From: Bacillota bacterium
GTDB taxonomy: Bacteria > Bacillota > Clostridia > Tissierellales > Sedimentibacteraceae
Direction of reading: 5' to 3'
Length of the DNA stretch: 12,099 nt
Assembly: GCA_023416855.1 (NCBI GenBank)
Contig: JAEZGU010000073.1
Location: 1-12,099 of the forward strand
Part shown: piece by piece, positions 5,786 to 12,099 of the stretch
Position numbering within the stretch: position 1 is the stretch's first letter
How the letters are laid out: each line of letters opens with the position of its first letter
The notes under the pieces: generated by a model
The model's database searches: none
Told to the model about the DNA's origin: nothing
The model's input: the letters and a program-made list of their open reading frames with translations, nothing else
Position numbers and translations under genes: made by a program

Positions 5786-7079
5786 TCAAATGATTGTTAT
5801 TTGTTCTTTCATCATTGAACATTTCTAAAAAGTAATATTTTAAAAAGCAAGATTCAAGTTCATTTATTAACTTATAGCCTTCTGAGTCTATATATTTACA
5901 TAAGGCTTCGTTTCTATACCCTGAAAAAAACAACTTATTTAAACCTGTTGCTGTAATAATCATTTGACCTTTTTGTCTGTCCGAAAGCCCATCTAAGCGC
6001 ATTATTCTTTCTCGATGACCTTTACAACATGTATCAACAAAAAAACCTTCTGAATACTCATTAAAGTTTATATACTTTTCATCTGTTATATTATTTTCTG
6101 CAGCATACTTCTCTATATCTAATTTATTAGTAACATATTTATAGCCAGAGACAGGTGAGAATATTAAATGTCCATATTGATGAGGAAACACAGATAGGCC
6201 ACTTGTTGCAATATCATAAATAGTTGTATCAGTTACTGAATTGTAATTAGATTTTATATCTTGAAGATGAATATGCCCTGTTAAAACAACTTCTATACCA
6301 CAATTGTGAAAAGTATTTAATACCCTGTTATTATTGTTAATTGTATAGTTTTCGTATATTACCATACTATGATCCAACAAATTGTGGTGCATAACAACTA
6401 TTAGTTCCGCATTATCATTTTTAGCCATGGTTGAACATTCTTCTATCCAATCTAAAGTTTTATCACTTATTGCTCCTCCTTGGCGGGGATAATCTAAAGT
6501 TGTGTCAATCATAGCAATCCATAAATCATCACTTGGTTTTACTAAATAGCTTAGTGATTCATCATCTCTTGTAGCAGCATCTTTGTATCCAAACTCGTTG
6601 TATATATTTACAAAGTCCTCCTGGGAAATATAATCAGCCCAATATGCTTCATTGTTAGAAAAATATATAGCATTTTCATTATTTATATCATGGTTGCCAG
6701 GTACTACATAGACCTGTGTGCCAAGTGATTTTATTAACATTAGTTTTTTTGAAAGATCTTCATGACTGATTTTCGAACCACTGTTTGTTAAGTCACCGGC
6801 AAATACTATAACATCAGGCTTATTAACTTCAATGTCATTTATAAGTGCATCCATAAAAAATTCCGTACAATTGAAAAGTTTATCACCATTATTAACATAC
6901 TTCATGAACAATTCGTCCTCAGTGTAAAGGTTTTCAGACATGTAGTGAATATCCGTAATGACATACATACTCAAACAATCATCACTATTAATTACACTAA
7001 CTTCCATTGGTACAATGGATGCATGCGTAATAAAAACAATTACAACAAATATTGCTGCAACTAATAGAGCACCAGTCAT
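5772..7079 (-). CDS. membrane-anchored calcineurin-like metallophosphoesterase
   Basis: A 435-residue protein with a hydrophobic N-terminal segment (about 3-20) that looks like a signal-anchor or signal peptide without a lipobox, so the enzyme is probably outside the membrane. The metallophosphoesterase metal ligands are all present in order: DIHY (D43, H45), AGDLTNSG (D96), PGNHD (N129, H130), MHHN (H231/H232) and TGHIH (H269, H271). A dinuclear metal site and phosphoester hydrolysis are therefore expected; the substrate is unknown. Residues from about 300 to 435 form an extension that I do not recognise, with repeated Tyr/Asn-rich stretches and two adjacent cysteines (CCKGH). The start is ATG 7079 with a strong AGGGGGAT site. 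It has its own promoter, faces aroD tail-to-tail, and is separated from ileS by a terminator. Ser/Thr phosphatase or nucleotidase roles are possible but not decided. Confidence 0.88.
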   Translation of the reverse strand: MTGALLVAAIFVVIVFITHASIVPMEVSVINSDDCLSMYVITDIHYMSENLYTEDELFMKYVNNGDKLFNCTEFFMDALINDIEVNKPDVIVFAGDLTNSGSKISHEDLSKKLMLIKSLGTQVYVVPGNHDINNENAIYFSNNEAYWADYISQEDFVNIYNEFGYKDAATRDDESLSYLVKPSDDLWIAMIDTTLDYPRQGGAISDKTLDWIEECSTMAKNDNAELIVVMHHNLLDHSMVIYENYTINNNNRVLNTFHNCGIEVVLTGHIHLQDIKSNYNSVTDTTIYDIATSGLSVFPHQYGHLIFSPVSGYKYVTNKLDIEKYAAENNITDEKYINFNEYSEGFFVDTCCKGHRERIMRLDGLSDRQKGQMIITATGLNKLFFSGYRNEALCKYIDSEGYKLINELESCFLKYYFLEMFNDERTNNNHLIIPY

Positions 7080-7105
7080 ATTATCCCCCTAAACTTTTTT
7101 AATTT

Positions 7106-7134
7106 ATTATACTATATAATCTAAAAAATAACAA
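7106..7134 (-). promoter_or_regulatory. promoter of the metallophosphoesterase gene
   Basis: On the minus strand a TTGTTA -35 (7129-7134, 4 of 6) and a perfect TATAAT -10 (7106-7111) are 17 bp apart, just upstream of the AGGGGGAT ribosome site. The remaining 7135-7240 is very AT-rich, and I see nothing else to support in it. Confidence 0.6.
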
Positions 7135-7241
7135 TGTTAAACGATATATTACCATATTTTGCATAATAATTACACATTATTATTAGAATTTAATAGTTCT
7201 TTTTATGTATAGTATTGTTAAAAAATTTACATTTTGGCAAT

Positions 7242-7268
7242 AAAAAAGCAGCTTTCGCTGCTTTTTTT
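7242..7268 (-). terminator. intrinsic terminator of ileS
   Basis: The arms at 7242-7252 and 7257-7267 pair over 11 bp (GCAGC/GCTGC plus A/T pairs) around a 4-nt loop. On the minus strand the loop is GAAA, a stable GNRA tetraloop, followed by a run of T's. It begins 13 bases after the ileS stop. The A and T flanks make it symmetric, so it could also act on rightward transcripts. Confidence 0.92.
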
Positions 7269-7280
7269 ATATTCATACTG

Positions 7281-10200
7281 TTAAATTCTTTCTAATTTCA
7301 TTTTAGTATCAATACCATTCAAGTTTTGAACTTCCATTGTATCATCATCAAACTTTTCTATTGAATCTGCCAATGTCTCTTTTTTTATGAAATCACTGAA
7401 TTCTTTAATGGCTTTATCTATTTCTTCTGTACCTTTATAGAAAATTATAATTCTATCCATCATTTCATAGCCGTTGTTTTTTCTCATTTGCTGAACTTTA
7501 GATGTGAATTCACGAGCATATCCTTCATTGAGCAAATCTTCAGTTAATTCTGTATCTATGATGGTAAATAAGTTATTGCCTGTTGATACATCATAGCCTT
7601 CCTTAGCAGAGATACGAATATCTAAAAGTTCATCGTTTAACTCTACTGTTTGGTCATTAACAGTTAACTGGCATTTTTCTCCTGATTGAACTTTGCTTAT
7701 TATATCTAAAGAATCAGCTTTGGCTAACTCAGCTGCAAATGCTTTAACATTACTTCCAAGCAATGGTCCTGCTACTTTAAAGTTTGGTTTCAATGAGAAA
7801 TCCATAAATTCTTTTAGATCATGTTCAAAAACAACTTCTTTTACGTTTAACTCTTCTTTTATTAATGGAACTAAATCTTCTATTAATTCTTGATACTTTC
7901 CGTCTATATGAATTTTTCTTATAGGCTGTCTTACCTTGATTTTTGCATTTTCTCTTGATGCTCTTCCAAGCTTAACAAGATCTTTAACAAGGTCCATTCT
8001 CTCTTCAACATTTTCATCTATCAATTCTTCTTGAACTTCAGGATAGTAGCTTAAATGAACTGATGCTTCTCCTGTTAAGTTTCTGTATATTTCTTCAGAT
8101 AAATATGGTGCAAAAGGAGCGGTCAATTGTGCAACACCAACTAATATTTCATATGTTGTATTGTACACTGCTTTTTTATCTTCAGTAAGCTCTGTTGCCC
8201 AGAATCTTCTTCTTGAACGTCTGATGTACCAGTTAGACAAATCTTCATTTACAAAGTCCTGTATAGCCCTAACTGATTTGTTATGGTCATAGACACTCAT
8301 ACTTTCTCTAACATATTTAACTAAATTGTTGAATTTAGAGATAATCCATCTATCTAATTCTGGTCTGTTCTTGTATTCTACAAAGAACTCTTTAGGATTA
8401 ATAGAATCTGTATTGGCGTAAAGTGCAAAGAATGTATAAACATTTTTTATAGTTCCAAAATACTTGCTTAATACTTCTTTTAATCCATCCTCATCAAATT
8501 TTGTTGGTGACCAAGCAGGTGATACGTATAACAAATACCATCTAAGCGCATCAGCACCGTATCTGTCAAATAAATCAAATGGATCTACTGTATTACCTCT
8601 TGATTTAGACATTTTCTTACCGTATTTATCAAGTATCAAGTCATTAACCAAAACTCTCTTATATGGAGATTTGCCCATTACAAAAGTAGAAATCGCAATT
8701 AGTGAATAGAACCATCCTCTTGTTTGGTCAATACCCTCGCATATAAAATCTGCAGGGAATAAATCATCAAATTTCTCTTTATTCTCAAAAGGATAATGCC
8801 ATTGTGCATAAGGCATTGCACCTGAATCAAACCAACAGTCGATAACATCTTTAACTCTTGTCATATGCTTACCGCATTCTGGACAAACTATATGAACATC
8901 ATCAACATATGGTCTGTGAAGCTCTATTGATTCATCTATTTTTTCTACTGATTTTTCTACTAACTCTTTTCTTGAACCGATACTTTCTATATGACCACAA
9001 TCACATCTCCATAAAGGAAGTGTAGTGCCCCAATAACGGCTTCTTGAAATTGCCCAGTCATTTAAATTTTCAAGCCAGTTTCCAAAGCGTTTTTCCCCTA
9101 CAAACTCAGGATACCATTCAACAGAATTATTGTTTTCAATTAATAAATCTTTTAATTTAGTCATTTGAATGTACCAGCTTGGTCTTGCATAGTACAATAA
9201 TGGTGTGTGGCATCTCCAACAGTGAGGATAGTTATGAAGAACAGGTTCTTTTTTATAAAGCTTGCCTTCTTCTTTCAACCATTTTAATATTGGTTGGTCT
9301 GCATCCATTACAAACATTTCTGACCATGGAGTTCCTCTAAATCTACCTGTGTCATCAACAGGATTTAAAACAGGAAGACCATACCTCACACCTGTGTTAT
9401 AGTCATCTTCACCAAATGCAGGAGCAGTATGAACTATACCTGTACCATCTTCAGTAGTTACATAGTCCGCACAAGTTACATAGAAAGCTTTTTTACCTGA
9501 AGGAATTTCAACAAAAGGCATAAGTTGTTCATATTCAACAAACTCTAAATCTTTACCTTTCATTTCTTCCAAGATTTCATATTCTTCATTTATAACTTTA
9601 CTTGCCAATGCTTTTGCAAGAATATATACTTCACCTTTTACATCCTCTTTATCTTTAGTTTTTAGCTTTACATAATCAACTTCCGGATGTACAGCTAATG
9701 TAACATTTGATAACAATGTCCATGGAGTTGTTGTCCATGCAATAAAATATTCATCTGCATCTTTTCTCTTAAACTTAGCGTATGCAGTAACTGTTTTAAT
9801 TTCTTCATATCCTTGTGCTACTTCATGTGAAGCAAGACCTGTTCCGCATCTTGGGCAGTATGGTAATATTTTATGTCCTTCATACATAAGCCCTTGCTTA
9901 AACATATTATCAAGAATCCACCACTCAGACTCAATATAATCATTGTTTAATGTAATGTATGGATCATCCATATCAATTAAGTATGCCATACGTTCTGTCA
10001 TTTCACGCCATTGAGCTTCATAAGTAAATACTGACTCACGACATTTTTCATTAAATTTATCTATACCATATTGTTCAATATCTGTTTTATCTTTTAAACC
10101 TAATTGCTTTTCAACTTCTATTTCAACCGGCAACCCATGAGTGTCCCAGCCTGCTTTTCTGTTTACCTTGAATCCTTCCATAGTTTTGTATCTGCAAACA

Positions 10201-10403
10201 GAATCTTTTAGTGTTCTTGCAATAACATGGTGGATACCCGGTCTACCGTTAGCTGTAGGGGGTCCCTCATAAAATATAAACGGTTCTTTATCATTTCTTG
10301 TTTCAACGCTTTGTTTTAATAAATCAATATCATTCCAATAATTTGATATTTCTTGTTCATACTGTTTATAATCCGCTTTTGAAATATCTTTAAATTGCTT
10401 CAT
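7281..10403 (-). CDS. ileS: isoleucyl-tRNA synthetase, eukaryal-like (IleS2) type
   Basis: A 1040-residue class I aminoacyl-tRNA synthetase that charges tRNA-Ile. The HIGH element is GIHH (56-59) within GPPTANGRPGIHHV, the form typical of the eukaryal/archaeal-like group rather than the bacterial IleS1 form. The KMSKS loop is at 597-601. Zn-type cysteine pairs occur at CPRCG (C183, C186) and further on at WRCDCG with CPECG. The editing (CP1) domain contains WTTTPWTL and GTGIVHTAPAFGEDDY, including the editing-site Asp. The anticodon-binding domain has NWYIRRSRRRFW, and a long C-terminal extension follows, normal for this type. The start is ATG 10403 behind an excellent AGGAGG site. Expression is controlled by the T-box leader directly upstream. 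IleS2 enzymes are known to be intrinsically less sensitive to mupirocin; that is family knowledge, not shown here. Confidence 0.96.
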   Translation of the reverse strand: MKQFKDISKADYKQYEQEISNYWNDIDLLKQSVETRNDKEPFIFYEGPPTANGRPGIHHVIARTLKDSVCRYKTMEGFKVNRKAGWDTHGLPVEIEVEKQLGLKDKTDIEQYGIDKFNEKCRESVFTYEAQWREMTERMAYLIDMDDPYITLNNDYIESEWWILDNMFKQGLMYEGHKILPYCPRCGTGLASHEVAQGYEEIKTVTAYAKFKRKDADEYFIAWTTTPWTLLSNVTLAVHPEVDYVKLKTKDKEDVKGEVYILAKALASKVINEEYEILEEMKGKDLEFVEYEQLMPFVEIPSGKKAFYVTCADYVTTEDGTGIVHTAPAFGEDDYNTGVRYGLPVLNPVDDTGRFRGTPWSEMFVMDADQPILKWLKEEGKLYKKEPVLHNYPHCWRCHTPLLYYARPSWYIQMTKLKDLLIENNNSVEWYPEFVGEKRFGNWLENLNDWAISRSRYWGTTLPLWRCDCGHIESIGSRKELVEKSVEKIDESIELHRPYVDDVHIVCPECGKHMTRVKDVIDCWFDSGAMPYAQWHYPFENKEKFDDLFPADFICEGIDQTRGWFYSLIAISTFVMGKSPYKRVLVNDLILDKYGKKMSKSRGNTVDPFDLFDRYGADALRWYLLYVSPAWSPTKFDEDGLKEVLSKYFGTIKNVYTFFALYANTDSINPKEFFVEYKNRPELDRWIISKFNNLVKYVRESMSVYDHNKSVRAIQDFVNEDLSNWYIRRSRRRFWATELTEDKKAVYNTTYEILVGVAQLTAPFAPYLSEEIYRNLTGEASVHLSYYPEVQEELIDENVEERMDLVKDLVKLGRASRENAKIKVRQPIRKIHIDGKYQELIEDLVPLIKEELNVKEVVFEHDLKEFMDFSLKPNFKVAGPLLGSNVKAFAAELAKADSLDIISKVQSGEKCQLTVNDQTVELNDELLDIRISAKEGYDVSTGNNLFTIIDTELTEDLLNEGYAREFTSKVQQMRKNNGYEMMDRIIIFYKGTEEIDKAIKEFSDFIKKETLADSIEKFDDDTMEVQNLNGIDTKMKLERI

Positions 10404-10420
10404 ATCTTTCCTCCTGTGAA

Positions 10421-10451
10421 TAAAATAAGTCCCATGTCAAAGACATGGGAC
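10421..10451 (-). terminator. T-box terminator hairpin
   Basis: Perfect 10-bp arms, GTCCCATGTC and GACATGGGAC (10429-10438 with 10442-10451), enclose a 3-nt loop. On the minus strand they are followed by TTATTTTA. Its 5' arm (GTCCC) is the same segment that pairs with GGG of the T-box in the antiterminator, so the two folds exclude each other. Confidence 0.93.
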
Positions 10452-10669
10452 GAAAATCGCGGTACCACCCAAATTACATATAAATACTCTAAATATATGT
10501 CACTCGAAAATTTAACGCATTTAAACGTAATTTCTTACTGTTACTTCAGAAATTATACTCATGGATGATTTTCAACGCATTAGGAATTGTAATCTCTCAC
10601 CAAACAACTACATCTCTTTGATTCTGCTTGCGCATACTGTTCCAATCACTGTATTTGAATTTTAATATA
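10421..10669 (-). promoter_or_regulatory. T-box riboswitch (isoleucine) controlling ileS
   Basis: The leader RNA senses uncharged tRNA-Ile and permits ileS transcription when charging falls. The T-box core GGGTGGTACCGCG (minus strand, 10470-10458) is canonical; its UGGU pairs with the ACCA end of an uncharged tRNA with discriminator A. The mutually exclusive terminator follows at 10451-10421. Upstream, a Stem I region carries GATGTAG and GGTGAGAG elements typical of its distal part. An AUC triplet (10569-10567) after GAAA and before a purine fits the specifier for isoleucine. I did not fold Stem I fully, and a second AUC follows immediately, so the exact codon register is moderately sure. The class and target gene are clear. 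Confidence 0.93.
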
Positions 10670-10675
10670 CGTATC

Positions 10676-10704
10676 ATCTTACATTAAATCAAAATTATTG
10701 TCAA
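10676..10704 (-). promoter_or_regulatory. promoter of the T-box-ileS transcript
   Basis: On the minus strand TTGACA (10699-10704, perfect) and TAAGAT (10676-10681, 5 of 6) have the ideal 17-bp spacing. Transcription should start near 10669, matching the 5' end of the T-box structure. Confidence 0.85.
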
Positions 10705-10754
10705 GAATAAATTAAAATTATTATGAAACAATAAAAATGAAAAAAATGAATTGG

Positions 10755-10783
10755 TTTGGTCACCACCGTCCCCGATGACCAAA
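10755..10783. repeat. REP-like inverted repeat before the FAD-Rieske gene
   Basis: TTTGGTCA (10755-10762) pairs perfectly with TGACCAAA (10776-10783) around a 13-nt GC-rich loop that contains CACCGTCCCC, which reads GGGGACGGTG on the other strand. The base composition stands out from the AT-rich surroundings. The GGGGACGG core resembles, from memory, REP-type palindromes linked to Y1 REP-associated transposases in clostridial genomes. The stem ends at the edge of the Shine-Dalgarno AAGGAGGT, so in mRNA it could affect initiation. It may instead be an operator. No transposase gene is in the window. Confidence 0.5.
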
Positions 10784-10793
10784 AGGAGGTAGT

Positions 10794-12099
10794 ATGGAAT
10801 ACCCAAGGATTTCATATTGGCATAAAACAGCTGATAATAAAATTGAAATTACAAGAAACAAAGATGAGTTAAAAAATAAGAGCTTTGAAGTGTTAATAAT
10901 TGGAGCAGGTCTAACAGGACTTAATACAGCATATCTGTTAAAAGACAGCAATCTAAAAATAGGAGTTATAGAAGCTTCAACCGTAGGTTACGGAGTAACC
11001 GGGTATACAACAGCTAAAATTACAGTACAGCACGATTTGATTTATGATTATTTAATAAACAACTTTTCTCTACAGGATGCTAAAAAATATCTTAAAGCAA
11101 ATGAAGAAGGAATAAAGCTATACAAAAAAATAATTGATGAAAATCACATTCAATGTGATTACAAAGAGCAAACAGCATATGTGTATGCTTTAACAGATCA
11201 AGAGCTTGATGAGATCAAAAATGAGCTTGATGCTTATAAAAAGTTAGGTATTGATGGATTTTACACAGAAACTATCCCGCTTCCCAACAAACCAAAGGCT
11301 GCAATAGGAATTAAGAATCAAGGGCAATTTAATCCTCTCAAATATTTATATGCGATTTATAACATCCTCAACAAAACTGAAAACTGTGAAATTTACGAAA
11401 ATGTCAGAGCTTTAAATATTGAGCCGGTAGACGGCAAGCACCTTGTAACAACAGATGCAGGAGAAATCACAGCTGATAAGGTAATAGTTGCTACACATTA
11501 TCCGTTTGATGATAGCTTCGGCTTATATTTCCTAAGATTATATCAGGAAAAGTCATATATAATAGTAGCCAAAACAAAGGAAGAACCTTTTGAAGGAATG
11601 TATATAAATTACATAGACCCAATTTATTCTATGAGATATCAATTTTCAGATAAAGAAAATGTCCTTTTGTTAGCAGGCGGAAACCACCGCACAGGAGAAA
11701 AGGATAATGAAGATGACTCCTATAAAGAATTGGAGGATTTTTTAAACAAGAATTTCCCAGGTGCAGAAATTGTTTCTAAATATTCTACACAGGATTGCAA
11801 AAGCTACGATAAAATACCTTTCATAGGACAATATTCAAATAGTGTAGACAATTTGTACGTTGCTACCGGCTTTAAAAAATGGGGTATGTCCCATTCAGCA
11901 GCTGCAGCTATAATTTTAAGAAATAAGATTTTGAATATTGAGGATGATTTTTCTGATGTATTTAATCCTTCAAGATTTACTGTAGCACAATCTTTAGGAG
12001 AGTTTTTCCCATCTGTAGGAGTTATATTAAAATCATTTGCTAAAAGAGTTATCCCTGCACCAAATGACACAGAAGATATTGCCGTAGGAAAGGGTAAAA
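10794..12099 (+). CDS. FAD-dependent oxidoreductase of the Rieske-fused YhfW type, 3' end outside window
   Basis: An open frame of 435 codons runs from ATG 10794 to the right edge without a stop. AAAAGGAGGT (10781-10790) is a near-perfect ribosome site. The protein begins with a DAO-type FAD fold: IIGAGLTGL (GxGxxG at 37-42), with E60 ending the second strand to bind the FAD ribose. GYTTAKITVQHDLIYD (about 70-86) is characteristic of the Bacillus YhfW group. Near the end, YVATGFKKWGMSHS (about 353-367) is the FAD-closing motif of the family. The last visible residues, PAPNDTEDIAVGKGK, match the linker that precedes the Rieske [2Fe-2S] domain in those proteins. The Rieske cysteines and histidines are thus expected just outside and are not seen. 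The electron donor and substrate are unknown; no signal peptide is present. It is divergent from T-box-ileS. Confidence 0.9.
   Translation, partial: MEYPRISYWHKTADNKIEITRNKDELKNKSFEVLIIGAGLTGLNTAYLLKDSNLKIGVIEASTVGYGVTGYTTAKITVQHDLIYDYLINNFSLQDAKKYLKANEEGIKLYKKIIDENHIQCDYKEQTAYVYALTDQELDEIKNELDAYKKLGIDGFYTETIPLPNKPKAAIGIKNQGQFNPLKYLYAIYNILNKTENCEIYENVRALNIEPVDGKHLVTTDAGEITADKVIVATHYPFDDSFGLYFLRLYQEKSYIIVAKTKEEPFEGMYINYIDPIYSMRYQFSDKENVLLLAGGNHRTGEKDNEDDSYKELEDFLNKNFPGAEIVSKYSTQDCKSYDKIPFIGQYSNSVDNLYVATGFKKWGMSHSAAAAIILRNKILNIEDDFSDVFNPSRFTVAQSLGEFFPSVGVILKSFAKRVIPAPNDTEDIAVGKGK

Noticed and set aside
7135..7240. Possible small gene or RNA in the AT-rich gap before the metallophosphoesterase promoter
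   Set aside because: No open frame with a ribosome site and no stable GC-containing hairpin is visible there.
10698..10724. Divergent plus-strand promoter for the FAD-Rieske gene (TTGTCA with TATTAT)
   Set aside because: The spacer is only 15 bp, and the -35 merely overlaps the inverse of the strong ileS -35, so I could not support it as a separate feature.
10760..10951. Minus-strand open frame of 63 codons
   Set aside because: It lies opposite the start of the FAD-Rieske gene, which has a perfect ribosome site and family motifs; this is a shadow frame.
11804..12070. Minus-strand open frame of 88 codons
   Set aside because: It lies antisense within the FAD-Rieske coding region, with no ribosome site or recognisable motif.

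Overview
The window is AT-rich, with strong Shine-Dalgarno sites, consensus sigma-A-type promoters, intrinsic terminators and a T-box leader. This points to a low-GC, probably anaerobic Firmicute of the Clostridia/Tissierellia type. The eukaryal-like isoleucyl-tRNA synthetase and a stand-alone type I 3-dehydroquinate dehydratase fit that. No CRISPR array, tRNA, rRNA or intact mobile element is visible, and most of the window is housekeeping chromosome.

Layout, left to right. (1) At 1-309 is the 5' part of a leftward gene for a HEPN-type protein, cut by the window edge just after its R-x4-H motif. (2) At 310-487 is an unusually structured intergenic region: a long hairpin, an 18-bp palindrome, and repeats around a candidate promoter. 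(3) At 488-4754 is a leftward cluster read as ptsI (PTS enzyme I), a WrbA-like flavoprotein coupled to it, a terminator, a hotdog thioesterase and a TrmA/RumA-family RNA m5U methyltransferase. (4) At 4755-5020 is a divergent promoter region with a near-perfect promoter for ptsI. (5) At 5021-5785 is rightward aroD, overlapping tail-to-tail by 14 bp with a leftward membrane-anchored metallophosphoesterase (5772-7079). (6) At 7281-10403 is leftward ileS of the eukaryal-like type, preceded by a complete isoleucine T-box leader with its own promoter. (7) At 10794-12099 is a rightward FAD-dependent oxidoreductase of the YhfW type, open at the right edge just where its C-terminal Rieske domain should begin. 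Its Shine-Dalgarno sequence abuts a hairpin that looks like a REP-type palindrome.

The genes do not form one pathway. The coherent units are ptsI with the flavoprotein (TAATG overlap), the thioesterase with the methyltransferase (1-nt gap), and T-box with ileS. The two edge genes, HEPN and FAD-Rieske, are real although both are truncated. The least ordinary parts are the HEPN gene with its structured upstream region and the REP-like hairpin before the FAD-Rieske gene. I found no clear sign of a complete new system inside the window; if one is present, its remainder most likely lies beyond the left edge, past the HEPN gene.
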